Shown here: positions 10,211 through 22,680 of the stretch, piece after piece
How positions within the stretch are numbered: the stretch's first letter is position 1
Layout of the letters: each line of letters opens with the position of its first letter
From: Halichoerus grypus
Taxonomy: Eukaryota > Chordata > Mammalia > Carnivora > Phocidae
Reading direction: 5' to 3'
Length of the DNA stretch: 64,000 nucleotides
NCBI RefSeq assembly: GCF_964656455.1
Contig: NC_135715.1
Location: 39,194,603 to 39,258,602, forward strand
Position numbers and translations under genes: made by a program
The notes under the pieces: model-generated
Told to the model about the DNA's origin: nothing
Databases searched by the model: none
The model's input: only the letters and a program-made list of their open reading frames with translations

Positions 10211-10780
10211 AGAGCTGAGTGTTTTCACCATTCCCTGGGAGGCCAGGCCGTGCAGCCAAGATTAAAAGGCAGACGAGTGCCATCCAGGGCAGAGGCCAGA
10301 TTCTGATTCAGTGCTGCTAATAACAGAAAACATACCGCCAGGCTCAAGCGGTAAGACCTTTACTAACAGCGAGAAAGGGGAGAGTGCACAAGACCCAGGC
10401 CCTTGCAATTCCATGGGTCCCTCATGGCCAGCAGCTCCGCCCTGGGCCGGCAATGGGGCTGCACACCCCCACCTCGCGCTGCAGTGGAGGGACCCCACCC
10501 CCTCTGCCATGGGGTCTGAGTACGGAAAGCTGAGGGGGTGCCCGAGGACCACTGACTCATATGCTTAAACAGAGTAAGGGAGTACACATCATGCCTAGAA
10601 CAGAGAAGGGTATTTCCAAGTGAGGCCAGCACAGACTATGAGGGCTCTTTAGACTCCAGGCTTGTTCTTGTGTGGTCCAGTGAGGGGGGAAAGACTACGC
10701 ATGAGACTACCTTTCCCCGCATTGAGAAACAATTATTTTGAGACTCAATAAACTCCATGTTTCTATTTTTTAACTTCTGT
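10211..10780. other. GC-rich patch of unknown nature
   Basis: 10340-10560 is clearly richer in G+C than its surroundings and holds overlapping open frames on both strands (about 85 codons plus, about 96 and 89 minus). A donor-like 'cggtaaga' lies at about 10349-10356. An AATAAA lies at 10747-10752, followed by a T-rich stretch. It could be a decayed LTR, a non-coding RNA exon or a regulatory element. None of the predicted peptides resembles a protein that I know, so no CDS is called. Confidence 0.4.
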
Positions 10781-10849
10781 TGCTCTCCTATGTGTAAAAA
10801 TACGATTCTCCTAGCCCTGCATGTTAAAGTACCTGAAGAGGCAACATGG

Positions 10850-11055
10850 TGATGTGAGAAAGAGTGGGCTTTGCCTCAGGTTGACTTCCATTTGAATCCC
10901 AGTCCACCCTTTCAGTCAGTTACTTAACTCCTAGGAAGTCCACTTTCGTAATACTAAAGTAGAGATACTGTCTGCCGCGAGAGATTTGTCAGGTTAAACG
11001 AAGCAACATATAGTAAAATATTGCTCAGATAGCAAGCACACAGTGTCTTCTAAAA
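10850..11055 (-). repeat. MIR-family SINE, minus strand
   Basis: Diverged but collinear with the antisense of MIR: 'gaatcccagtccaccctt', 'agttacttaactcctagg', 'agagatactgtctgccgcg' and 'caagcacacagtgtcttc' in the expected order. An A-run at 11051-11068 follows. Confidence 0.65.
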
Positions 11056-11927
11056 AAAAAAAAAAAAATGTCAGAAGGCAAACTTTCCTATTCCGTGGGA
11101 ATAGAAAAGAAGGGGTTTAAGAAATATGTGTTCTTAGTAGCTGATTTGTTTGCACAAATCTGTTCAAGATCACCAAGATTACCGAGTACTAGGAAAGTGA
11201 ACAATCAATAGTTTGAACAGGATGTAAGTAGTCAGAGGGTTAGATGTTTTACTTTACTCTCCTGACAGTTCCCTTCTGCTTGTGATCAAAGGTAAATCTT
11301 ACTGACAACAAGCAACAGGTTTCAGATTCATTGCACAGAAGAAACTAAGTGCAAAGTTTCCACTCCTAGGCTTTTAATGATTCCTACTGACCCCACTTCT
11401 CATCTTCAAAACTCTGTGCTTGTCAGCTTTGTCATTGAAGCACAAATTAAGAACTTTCCACTACCACCAGGTAATTATGTCTCACTTCATTGACGAAGTC
11501 TTCCATTTGGCTTACAGAATTTCAGTTCCCTTAATTACAACTACAGACAAACAACTTATAGAATACACCATTTGAACCTTTGCCCTAAGGAGTCTTGAGA
11601 ACCAAATTTCAGCTGCTGGCTGACTGCATCCAGACTGGTCTGAAGAATCCAGCATTTTCCAGACTAAGCCCATACTTTGCATCACTGCGTTCTTTTACTG
11701 TTAGTGCCTGCCCTCTCTGCTTGAGCCGCTGACTCTGGCAATTGCTCCAGAGGAACTCACTGTGTACTCGGGGCCTTTCTTCAAGTTTCGGGGAGGGAAG
11801 AAAGGTTTTCTTTTCTTTTTTTTATTTCTGTCGGTGCCAAAGAGGGCTTTGGGGGTATTTTCTTCCTTAGCAACTCTTTAACTCTTCCCTTGTGAAACAT
11901 CTTTCTGTGTGTACTTTGCAGAGAATG
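11056..11927. other. Unannotated sequence upstream of exon-like stretch
   Basis: No repeat recognised. The last 120 bases are pyrimidine-rich (ttttcttttcttttttttat at 11807-11826) and lead into the acceptor-like site at 11926-11927. Confidence 0.45.
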
Positions 11928-12089
11928 GAATCTCACCAGAGGCCCTCTGAAATGCCCGCAGCAAAGCGTAGCCAGGAGACTAGCGCAGTCGTAGACTCCT
12001 GTTGTCTCCCCCCTGACCCCCTCACAGGGCAGCGGCAGGACGGGACTTGCCACCTCTCTTTTGACTATGCTAAAATCCTCATGGCATAA
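11928..12089 (+). other. Possible exon-like stretch with 54-codon frame (unproven)
   Basis: A pyrimidine-rich tract and 'gtactttgcag' resemble a splice acceptor just before the exon-like segment. An ATG at 11925-11927 spans the boundary region, with in-frame codons running to a TAA at 12087-12089. The peptide is Pro-, Gln- and Ser-rich in its first half and ends HLSFDYAKILMA. The sequence is not repetitive and has more CpG than its surroundings. I do not recognise the peptide. A chance frame with a chance acceptor is the null explanation, so this is listed as a candidate only. Confidence 0.25.
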
Positions 12090-12340
12090 AAGGCTTTTTT
12101 CCAAGTCCAGATTTGTGTGATGCTATGTAAAACGATTTCCAAAAGCAGAGTCTTTACTTAAAACGGACTTGCGTGTGATAACGGCGCTGTTTAGCAATAA
12201 GAGAAATCATGGCATGGCTGGCTTATTATCATTCGCTTCTGTTCTTTGTCAATAATCTGGTCAGACTTCTGATACTGACCTTTGTATAAAATTCTACATA
12301 TCTTAGCCGGATGTGTACTCATCATCTCCTCATATATCTT
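12090..12340. other. Unannotated sequence
   Basis: Non-repetitive, with a few CpGs (for example taacggcgct near 12179). No gene seen. Confidence 0.4.
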
Positions 12341-12348
12341 TATATATG

Positions 12349-12381
<33 letters not shown>

Positions 12382-12424
12382 ATTCCTATATATATATATA
12401 TATATACACACACGCACACATATG
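12341..12424. repeat. Compound (TA)n(TG)n...(TA)n(CA)n microsatellite
   Basis: AT repeats and (GT)n, a short 'attcc' spacer, then (AT)n and (AC)n. The second half is roughly the reverse complement of the first, so the tract could fold into a long imperfect hairpin. Confidence 0.93.
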
Positions 12425-13655
12425 ATGCTTTTCTTTGAATATCTCCTCTATCACATACTGATCATACTCTCAACTTAAAATGTAATAGGATTTTATAAAC
12501 TTAGGAACATTTATCATATTGTAACAGACTAGAATTTTTTTGCTTTAGCTTTTCCCTCTGTTTTTAAAAATGCTTATCAAATTTATCAGGGAATTCTATT
12601 ATAATTAGAGCAGACAGAAATGATGGTTCCTGTACAGTAAAGGGAAAGCAATATAAATCATTATATAATTGTGTACATGGTGATATCTATATTTATTAGC
12701 AGATGAGAAGCATATGATTCTCTGAAGTTGTCTAATTTTCTGTGAAAAGAATCTCCTTAATAATAAAATAGTTCTAAAATCTATGCTTGTAAAACAGACT
12801 GAACTCAGCATTACATATGCAAAGTCTCCATGAATATATTGTTTTATTTTTTAGTGATAATTTTGTATGTTTAAAGAATCTGCAGTCACGTTTTTGGATT
12901 AACCAAGGAGATTCTTCTAAACTTCTAGCCAAGTCCTTATGATAAATAATTATCAGCTTCTTTTATAATGTAATTATGTCTGTAAGATTTTTGCATGGTT
13001 TACCCACAAACAAAAAAATACATTCCTTTTCCATTACTGCTGGCAATTTTTTTCCCTTTATGTTTTTCTCTAATCCATTTGAGCTTGAAAGGACGGACTA
13101 CTTCCTCAGCAGTATTTCGGTGTCTCTCGTCCATAATCTTATTGATGGGCTCCTTTGTAATTTGTAAAGCAAAATTAAAATCGACCTGTAATCTGTTAAA
13201 ACAGTGCTAAGCATTCACATCAACCATTAGCTCTGATAACTCCTTTATCTTTGTGAAGAAGGAAAGGCTCTTAAGTATTGATTTTAAATAACAAAACATA
13301 GCTGCTGATCTAGTTTTGCCTGTCACATACATAGGTTCATGGGTTTTGTTCTTTCTACTTAATGGTTGCCCTTTTTGTTATGAAATAATATCCTTTTCTA
13401 TTTCAAAGGAGTATCTTTCCTAAAAAGCAACTGTAGTTTGAGTGTCTGCCACAGTAGAGACCTAAGTAAAACAATGTAAAACTATAATTGAGGATGTTTT
13501 CCTCAGTTTTACTACAAAATATTCATGATTAAATTACGTGCTTCAGACAAGCATTATAAAAATAATTTACTAGTACAGTTTGATCAGCATATTACAGTAC
13601 CATTTACAACATATAGACTATTGATTCTTGTGATAGAAAGAGTCACCCTCTCCAA
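12425..13655. other. Unannotated A+T-rich sequence
   Basis: No gene or nameable repeat. Confidence 0.5.
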
Positions 13656-13990
13656 AAATACTCTATCTTCCCTGGACTTCCCACCTCCTTTGTAGCAAGG
13701 CAGATTCATCTCCCTTGTGTTGGCTGATGGGATGAAGCATATCACTTCCAGGCTAATGGAGAGCCCAGTTCTCAAGTCTCTCTTTTTCAGCTGAGATGAC
13801 CTAGAAGGCTGCATGTCCCTGATGAGAATGGAGTGTCCATTAGTCTGGTCTCTGAGTGGCTCTGTAAAGAAACACCTGCAAAGGTGATGTAAAATTAGCA
13901 AGAAATAAACTTTGGCTTTATGATAGCAGATATTCACAGTTACTTTGTTATTGCATCCTAATGTAGCCTATCCTGGATAATGGAGTTATC
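13656..13990 (+). repeat. LTR-like ancient repeat (class uncertain)
   Basis: It resembles an old mammalian LTR-type repeat: 'cacttccaggctaatggag' in the middle, 'agcaagaaataaacttt' near 13896-13912 with an AATAAA, and an end like 'taatgtagcctatcctggat'. The class is recalled only loosely. No coding capacity. Confidence 0.5.
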
Positions 13991-14702
13991 AAGAGTAGAA
14001 ATTATCATGTCATCACCTACCATGATATGTCCCATGAAAATACACTGCAAAACTTTCAGAAAAATTTTATTATAATAATATTCTCTTTGTTAAATTGGGG
14101 AGTTTCTTATTATTCCATTCAGCCTCTTACATGCCAAGGATACGAGTGAGTGAAAAAACAAACAGAAAAAAAGTGAAATTGTTCTTTAACAGAATTGTGC
14201 TTGCTATAATTCATCTTACCAGAGAAGATTCAAGGGCAGAGCATCTCTAGAGTTTCTGAAGACATTATAGGCCAGTTCCTCGAAGAAGACAGTTTTTAAC
14301 TTACTTAAAAGTCCTAATAGATTATTTTTATGTTACTTCCTCAGGTTCAGTTGTCAAATATCTTCAAAGGATGTTCAAAATGTGATTTGTTTTCACTGAA
14401 TTATATGTAATTTGCATCTAACTATCTCAGGCTCAAATTTTATATTAAAAACCACCTTGGAATCTACTAAGAACTGTTGATATTTTATTGTGTTTTCATA
14501 GAAATTCATATACAATGTGATAAAGCTTTTGATCTTATCACATTGATTTATCTAATAATCTAATTCTGCTTTTAAAGTTCTGAAATATTTAACTACCAGT
14601 GAAGAAAAAGATTGAGTTCCATCTATTTTTCAAATGCTATGACATATTCCATATATGGAAACAGAAATTACCTGTTTGTTTCTTTGAAGAAAATCCACCT
14701 AG
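13991..14702. other. Unannotated sequence with an inverted repeat
   Basis: A+T-rich, no gene. It contains a perfect 11-bp inverted repeat at 14513-14545 (see findings). Confidence 0.5.
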
Positions 14703-14862
14703 AGGGGAGGGGGGTGTAGGGATGGGTTAGGCTGGTGATGGGTATTAAAGAGGGCACGTATTGAATGGAGCACTGGGTGTTATACGCAAACAATGAATCA
14801 TGGAACACTACATCAAAAATAAATAAATAAATAGATAGATAAATAAATAAATAAATAAATAA
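14703..14862 (+). mobile_element. Very short L1 3' end (5'-truncated)
   Basis: About 110 bp of L1 3' UTR (gaggggagg, then 'gcactgggtgttatacgc') plus an AAAT-rich tail (14815-14862). It closely matches the 3' UTRs at 900-1080 and, reversed, 43740-43860, so it belongs to the same young L1 lineage. No clear TSD. Confidence 0.9.
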
Positions 14863-14990
14863 GGTAAAGCACCTTTTTACATACAGAGAAATAGATTTTA
14901 CACCTTAATGCTTGAGTGGCAAACTATTTATAGTATAGTAGCCAGTTTTTCCCAGTACCCACATCTTGTATTCAGGCTCTAGCAGAGACA

Positions 14991-15060
14991 AACTATATAT
15001 ATATATATTTTATATATTATATATATAATTACATAAGATTATATCATATACATATACAAA
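14991..15060. repeat. AT-rich simple sequence
   Basis: (AT)n followed by degenerate ATATTA and ATACAT. Confidence 0.85.
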
Positions 15061-15126
15061 GTTGAAGTCTCCATTACCTACAAAATTTTAAAAAATTTAA
15101 CCGTGTATTTTAAGACTATATCTCTT

Positions 15127-15326
15127 TTTTTTTTTTTTTTTTAAAGATTTTATTTATTTGACAGAGAGAGACACAGCGAGAGAGGGAACACAGCAGGGGG
15201 AGTGGGAGAGGGAGAGCAGGCTTCCCGCCGAGCAGGGAGCCCGATGCGGGGCTCGATCCCAGGACCCTGGGATCATGACGTGAGCCGAAGGCAGACGCTT
15301 AACGACTGAGCCACCCAGGCGCCCCG
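15127..15326 (-). mobile_element. CAN-SINE, minus strand
   Basis: Full-length reverse copy of the 'cccactccccctg' body subfamily, with a T18 tail at the left. The TSD agactatatctctt is at 15113-15126 and 15327-15340. Little divergence from the other copies of the subfamily. Confidence 0.97.
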
Positions 15327-15340
15327 AGACTATATCTCTT

Positions 15341-15883
15341 GTTAATTAAACTGCTACTATAGGACTCTGCACAATTCAGAATGGGTTTTATATTGAATTC
15401 AGAGCTTAGCATTGGTAGTCTATGCTCAGAATAAGAGTCTGAAACTAATTTTATTCCACTCGTATACTGTTTTAGATGATAGAGGCTAAAGAAATGAGTA
15501 TGTCATGGACCTTTACCCTCTAGATTTACCAGTGCAATGGAGAACATCGATGTGTAAATGGAAGACTTCAAATACAAGTTTATTATAATAACTGTTATAA
15601 TAGTATGACTAATTGAGTACTTTAATACACACAAAGAACTTCAGATAGTTTCAGGAGAGAAGATTAAAATAAATAATGTAAATGTGAAATAGGCAGTAAC
15701 AATGGTAAGAAAAAATGAAAAGTATGTTTTGCAAATAATTTTTTTTTTTTTTTTCCTGAATTTGGCCAGCATTTGGATGATAAAAGAACAAAGAAGTTTA
15801 AAATCGCTATCTGGGTTTCTAGTATAAATAACCCACTAATTCCATTAATTATATTGGAGAATCTATAAAAACAAATAAAAACC
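15341..15883. other. Unannotated sequence
   Basis: A+T-rich, with a T16 run at 15739-15754. No gene. Confidence 0.5.
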
Positions 15884-15892
15884 ATTTGAGAG

Positions 15893-16093
15893 GGGCGCCT
15901 GGGTGGCTCAGTCGTTAAGCATCCACCTTTGGCTCAGGTCATGATTCCAGGGTCCTGGGATCGAGCCCCGCATCGGGCTCCCTGCTCCGCGGGGAGCCTG
16001 CTTCTCCCTCTCCCACTCCCCCTGCTTGTGTTCCCTCTCTCGCTGTGTCTCTCTCTGTCAAATAAATAAAAATCTTTAAAAAAAAAAAAAAAA
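15893..16093 (+). mobile_element. CAN-SINE, plus strand
   Basis: Full length: gggcgcctgggtggctcagt head, gggatcgagccccgc B-box region, 'cccactccccctgcttgtg' body and A-tail. A short TSD (atttgagag) is at 15884-15892 and 16094-16102. The apparent open frames here are SINE sequence. Confidence 0.96.
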
Positions 16094-16102
16094 ATTTGAG
16101 AG

Positions 16103-17629
16103 AAAGTACCTTTTTGTTTCTGTGAAATAACTCTTGTATCTCCCGTGCAAGCATGTGGCCCAGCACAGAGTTGGAATGAAAGGGGCACTTTTTAAAATGG
16201 ACACACAGAACTATTTTATGTTGTACATTATTATACTCTTCAGTAGACGTTCTTCTAGGCCATCATTAATTTTAACCATTAATTTGCTAGCATGTTGTTT
16301 TTTTTCCTCCAAATTTCTTGTTAATCTTTAGTAGCTGCTCTAGGTTTTCCTGATTTTGTATTAACCTTGCTAATGATGATGTCCTGCACCTATTCAATAA
16401 AATGTGACACCTAAGCAGTTTTTCTGCAAGTGAACAAAAAATGTCCAACTGCCTATTTATTTGTCAGGCTTCACTGTTTGGATATAAACTACATGGATTT
16501 TAGCTATTAGTTTATTTGAGTTCAGAAGAAATACTTCAGAGTATGTTTATATATCTAGCTATCCATTTAATATCTATTTTCCCTATTCAGTTAAATTTTG
16601 AGGTTGATTAGAAATGTTTTACTGCCTTACTCTTTCAAAAAAATTAACTTTTACAACTACCTTCTTGGAAAGATCTTATTTCAGTTGCTGAAATGGCCCT
16701 CCTATAAAGTTGCAACAGTAAACATTATAAATATCAAAACTCAAGTTATAGCTACATATTTAATGTCTAGAAAATAAATGGGTGGCATTCTAAAAACTTA
16801 CTTCTAGGGGTTAAAGAGTACTTTTTAGGTGGTTAGAGAAAAAGTAATTACTATTGATTAGCAATTGGCTCAGATTCTGTAGAAGGGTTATTAAGGTCTT
16901 AAAATACAGAACAGAGTGTTATAAACAATATTGTGTTCTCCCCAGTCTGTCTTGGACTAACCATTTCTTTGTCTGAAATGTCCTTTTGACATAGCTTATG
17001 CATCTCAGGAGCTTTGATATAGGGAGCACTTTAGAACTAAAGACTATTTCAGCATTTAAAAGGGAGGTTGCTCGGAAACCCCCATAGAAGCAGTATAAAC
17101 TCTGAGTGAATGGAATGGAATAATTATAGCACCTATCAATAATTACCCACTGTATATGAAATTGCTTTGTGAAACTAAGATTAATTCTTCTGGATTTATA
17201 TGATTATAATGAAAATAGAAATGGCTCCAAAATGTGTAAAAATGGGGATATTATCAAATGGCAGAGGAAATAAAACGACTCTATTACATATGCATTTTTT
17301 AGGAGAAACTTTATATTATTAAGAGATACCTCTTGAAACCTTCGTTAATTTTCAAGTGATTGGACACAGAATTGTTTGTGTAGGCACCTGGTATTTGCCC
17401 AAATGACATTTCTGTTGTGAGTCAGGTCTTTTTTCCCTTGCATACCTTCTCAACACAAGTAACCAACTTAACTCTTCTGTCCTGATTGAAGTCATGTATA
17501 AAGCCACCTTACGTGTTACAATTTAGTTCATATGGCATGTATATTTGAGTTACAGTTGACATCAGTGAGAATTTCACATTAATCTATTTACTTTATACAC
17601 GTTTAATTTGCAGTAAGAATAATCATTTA
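16103..17629. other. Unannotated A+T-rich sequence
   Basis: No gene, young insertion or nameable repeat. Confidence 0.5.
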
Positions 17630-17998
17630 TTCATCCCATCCCATTCAACAACTATTTAGTGCATTTTTACAATGTACTAGGCTGTATTTTGGGCATTGGG
17701 GTTAGAAGATACACAAGGAACATTCTGGTATTATGTTGGTCCTTTCTTTAATCTTCTTCCCAATTAGTTGAGTGATTTTGTTTTAGAACTAGACTTCCTT
17801 TTGATCAGTACAGATGTGCATCTTTCTTCTTCTAGCTATTTCATATTATTAAATCTCTTGGCCAATCATCAACATAGTGAGCACATTATGTTGATTTTTA
17901 TATGTATGATTTTCCCGAAGATATAATCAATATCTTATTAATTTTAATCCAGTGCCTGGAACTCTGTAGGTTCTCAACATTGTTTGTAGGACTGAATT
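17630..17998 (+). repeat. Ancient repeat fragments (L2-like)
   Basis: Two weak blocks: 'caacaactatttagtgca...tgtactaggctgta' (17648-17690) and 'ccagtgcctggaactctgtagg' (17949-17970), which resemble the ends of old L2-type repeats. Highly diverged. Confidence 0.4.
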
Positions 17999-19724
17999 AG
18001 CCATAAGACTGACTATCTCAGTAACACAAAAGGAACTGGGATAGGCATTAAGCTCTGGCACTAGACTCAGTTAATATGCCAGAAGTTACTCGGATTATGC
18101 GCAGCTGATACCTGAGAGGGAATGACACCATCCAAATTTTGGTCTTACACACATCTGTACTAAAAGTCCAAGGTGGAATTTAATGATGCCAAAGAAAGAG
18201 GTGGCCTCGCATTAGAGAATGGAGGAAGGAAGTCAACATTCAGACAGGCAAATATTGAGCCTAGAGGACACAGGAAAATAGTTCAGAGAATCTCTGGCCA
18301 TGAAACTCTTCACAGAACTAGACACCAAGGTAATATAGGCTGAGACGGGGGAATAATCTAGAATCTAGAAATCAGTATCAGGAAATTTCAACTAAGATCA
18401 GCTGTTAGGGTGATAAGGATAATAATCTGCCTTGAATGAGATTAGGGTGGAAAGTGGGCAGGGCTAACTTGCATCGTAAACAAGGCACCTGTGGGCTCAT
18501 CTTTTGTGGACTAGAGAAAGAACTTTATTGGGGACTGACAACTATAAGACAGTTTGCATTAGTATTCTTTGTGTTTGGCCTGTTTATAAATGGGTTCATT
18601 TTACATTTAAAATTTAGCAATAGGTAATAGAAAAATCAGATACTTCCCTCATTAAGATAAAATCCCCACACAAAATGTATTTTTTTCCATAAAAACTGAA
18701 TAAAGCTGCTGAAATGTATGATACATGTTTCTGCCCCACTTTTTTGAGGTAGAGATTTGTTCCACACTATTTTCAGTGCAAAAAATGAAAAATGCACCTC
18801 AATAGTTAATCATAGCCTTGGAGTTTAAATTAACCAAACTTTGTTTCTACTCAACACCAAGCTTTACTAAAGAACTCCATTCTTCTATATCGTTAGGGCG
18901 TTATTGTTTATGTTACACTCTCAGGTAGGTACCAGAGTACATGGAGAATTTTTAAAAATTGGTTAGCTGTCACGATGAGTTTACCTTAAATTTGACATGA
19001 GTTCTAGAACTCCTTCATTTCCTGTTACCTCCTCCCTCCCAGTTTTCTTCTGTGTTGCCATCTTCTTTGTAATTCTTTCTAATTTAATTATTTCCAATAG
19101 AGAAAAAGCCAAGGAACAGCAGAAGGGCATGTGATTCCAGGTGCTTTTCCCAAAGTTGGTGAGCTATGATGCTATGAATCATATTCTCTATCTTTTCTGC
19201 AGCTTCAAGTCTGTCACTATAAAAAATAACCAGTTAGTCTCCTTTTGGCAGAGAGGGCTTACATTGAATATTGTCCTTTAGGATCTTAGTTCCAAGGTCA
19301 TTCTAGGGAGGTTTCACATCAAGTCAAGGAAAAGACACTGTTGGCCAACATAAAGGGAAGGATTTGTTACTAGAAAATCCCTGCTTCTCTTAGAAAGTGA
19401 GAAAAAAAAAAAAAAAAAAATTAACTGCCGAGTCACCCTGAGCTTGAAACCCCAGCTGACAAGCTTGTGAAAGTAGATTAGCCAAATTTCTGAAAATGTT
19501 ATGAATTACTTTTGCTTTCCCTCAATTGAGAAGAGTGTCAAGGGGCTAATCAAACAAGTTGTAGTAGAGAAATCAGGGATATTAGTCTAGAGTATCATTT
19601 GTAATGTCGTAAACATGCAGTATGGAATATCTCTCTTGTGTGTTCGTGAATCACTTAAAAAGTAAAGAATGACTGTTCTTTGATAAAAATACCAAGCTGT
19701 TTAGTCAGCATCATCCCTTTTCCC
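17999..19724. other. Unannotated sequence
   Basis: No gene recognised. An A18 run lies at 19407-19424. Confidence 0.5.
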
Positions 19725-20165
19725 TCCAACAATTCTGTGTTAGTTAAGATGAAGTTTAGCTGCAAGTGACACAAAACACAAACTAGCATGTGACATTAAC
19801 AAAATAGTAATTTACTTTTTGCTTATGTACAAGTTTCAGGCTGGTGTGGGGCTTTGAGCTGTCAGGGACACGGCTTCTCTGTACTGGTTGCTTTACCATG
19901 TATTGCCTCTAGTTTAAGACAGAAGCTCTAAAACCCAGGAAGGGCGGTGGGGATGGTGGAGGGGATGAAGAAGAGGCCAAAACCTATCCTCTAGGTACCT
20001 CTGTTTATAATTCATTGCCCAGTACTTAGCATCAAGGCAGGCTGGAAAATATATTATGTTGGCCTCATGCCCAACCAAAATGTACATTTCTGTGGAACAT
20101 GGGAGGAATAGATGTTGAAACAAAACCAGACGTCTCTGCATCTCATTTGTTTCAGAGAAGTCTTA
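19725..20165. repeat. Possible ancient interspersed repeat
   Basis: It loosely follows a mammalian repeat whose consensus runs from 'agctgcaagtgacacaaa' through 'tttcaggctggtgtgg' to 'acatgggaggaatagatgttg'. Class not certain. Confidence 0.4.
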
Positions 20166-20420
20166 TAAAATATTAATATTCTTGTACTATAACTTTTTTT
20201 GGAAACACCAGTTAGATTTTAGATCCTGTGACTTACAAGGAATTTTGTAAACTTTGCATGACATTCTCTTACTTGAATGTATCCATTAAACTTCAGTCAT
20301 TCAACAATTACAAAACACGAATACAAAACAACATCAAGCAGATGAGAATATGGGATTGTATGTATCAATAATTCAAAATTCATCTCTTCGCCTTACACTT
20401 AAAAATGTTTTGGAACTATA

Positions 20421-20614
20421 TGGGCACCTGGGTGGCTCAGTTGGTTAAGCGACTGCCTTCGGCTCAGGTCATGATCCGGGAGTCCCGGGATCGAGTCCCG
20501 CATCAGGCTCCCTGCTCGGCAGGGAGTCTGCTTCTCCCTCTGACCCTCCTCCCTCTCATGCTCTCTGTCTCTCATTCTCTCTCTCTCAAATAAATAAATT
20601 AAATCTTTAAAAAA
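20421..20614 (+). mobile_element. CAN-SINE with 20-bp TSD
   Basis: Full-length copy of the 'ctctgaccctcctccctctc' subfamily. An identical 20-bp TSD lies at 20401-20420 and 20615-20634, indicating low age. A-box equivalent tggctcagttgg at 20433; B-box equivalent near 20489. Confidence 0.97.
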
Positions 20615-20634
20615 AAAAATGTTTTGGAACTATA

Positions 20635-22680
20635 GATTTTCTTTCTTTTTTTTTTTTCAATTATGGCTGTTTTTTTGCTAAATATAGAAGGCAAATTTTT
20701 AAATGACAATTTGTTTTTTCTTTCAATTAATGTTATTACAATTTGTTTTCTACTCAAGAATTTCAAGAAAACCATAGTATTATTATATCCATGACTCTGA
20801 AGTGGCATTTTTCATAGAGTCTCTATTATTTCCTTTAATTAGCACCATATAACCAAGGAAATTAGCATTACAGTTGCCCCAAGATATACTTAAAATTTAG
20901 AACATATCTTTGATCATCAAACTTTTACAAAATTAATTTGACTTGTCAACCGTCTTTAAAACCTTTCATGATAAATAGCTTTTGGACCAATGTTTCCGAG
21001 GTATTAGGTTCCTTATAAAACTAGTTTAGTATATACATTTGTACACTCACCACACAGGCTATCTGTATGTATGTGTTGATTTATTTCACTGGTTTATAAC
21101 AATGTTTTTAATTCCACAATCATATATTCGAGTAAGTTTGGAAATAGTAGGTTTAACAGAATTCAGCAGAATTCTATAATGGAACATCTTGAAGACCTTC
21201 TAATATGTTATTCTTCACTGAACCTCTTCCAGAGAGGAATGTGCTATGTAAACATATTTGACCACATATCCTCTATTCTAAAATCAATCAACCAATTATC
21301 GTCATAGAACTAGTATTCTATGGAAAACATTTTAAGAAATGATGAAAATCATTGACTGATGTACAAATGGTTAGTTTGTATATTTATTAAAATCTAATTA
21401 TAAATTCAGCAGACAACCTACTTTACCATAACCCTGGAGAAAGAGTCTTTGTAGGAAGAGGTTAGGTTCCCATGGTGGGAATATCTTAAATGGAAAATTC
21501 ATTTTTATAAAAATTCTCTAATTTTGCTGAGTTAACATTTTTTTGAATCCAACTGCATTATGAATACTAATCCTATAGAGTATAATAACATATTCATTAT
21601 TTTATTTCATTTATCTAGGCTGTATCTGTAACAAGAAATTCTTTTGAATGACTTTGTTCACTGCTGTCCTGCATAGACCTCATTTATTTGCCACCTTTAT
21701 TCCATCTCAGTAATAATAGAGTAAAAACAAAAATGAAAGGAAAACATTTATTATTGAAAGCCTACCATGTAGCAGGAACGATCCTTAGCACTGGGAATAC
21801 AAAATTAAGATAATCGTGGACTATAATAAATTTACATTTAAATATGGAAGAGAGACAAAAATTGATGCCTATCCAGAGTTAAAATCATATAAAACGCTTT
21901 AGAATTGACTAGAACAATTGCCTAGGACAAAGAAAAATATCCATATTATCAAACTTCTAATCACCTTTAAGAATACCAACAGCATGTTTATTAGTTGTTA
22001 CAAAGACCAAAAAGATATTTGCATATAAACCAAGTAATTTTAAATTAATTAATCTTGAGTGACAATAAATATATATAAATTCCAGAAAGCAGAAATTTTG
22101 AGTCCTGGTTTTCTGACTACAGTGCAGGATAATTAGATGTTAGTAACAAGATGAATAACCCCTACATGGAAGATGTACTTAAAACTAAAATGGTAGGCTA
22201 TTTTGAAAATTAGAAAAATTTAAACTAATGTAACAGAACATATATATATATATATATATTATGTTATAAACATATTTAAAAAATTCATAGGCCTCGATCC
22301 TTAAATTATTAAACTAATAAGTAAAAAAAAGAAAATAACTGTTTATTCAACAAGGAAGAGTAATCAAATCCAAATAACTGAGGAAGAATAAATTAATAAT
22401 AAATTAAAATAAATTATGACATGGAAAACAGAAAAATGATAGGACAGATAAATGTATATATAAGCTGGAAACTTTAATCAGTAAGAAAGGGAAAAATCAT
22501 AAAGGAGTAGGAATAAGAAATAGGATCTAAACAAAATAATGGGAAAATTTTTTTAAATCAATGTAATTTAAGGCTGTATCTTTTTGCCTGTTAATTAAGG
22601 TAATATTTAAATTACCAAAAAACAAAAACTACCAGAAGAAGGGTGAAAGCTTGAAGTTATCTGAAAGGTTATACATACTT
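20635..22680. other. Unannotated A+T-rich sequence
   Basis: No gene. A weak old-repeat block ('attgaaagcctaccatgtag') lies at 21754-21773, and a (TA)10 run at 22240-22259. Confidence 0.5.

Noticed and set aside
11781..12104. 107-codon minus-strand frame overlapping the exon-like stretch
   Set aside because: No acceptor or donor in that direction and no recognisable protein; the plus-strand reading has slightly better, still weak, support.
13584..13937. 117-codon open frame on the minus strand
   Set aside because: Lies within an old LTR-like repeat.
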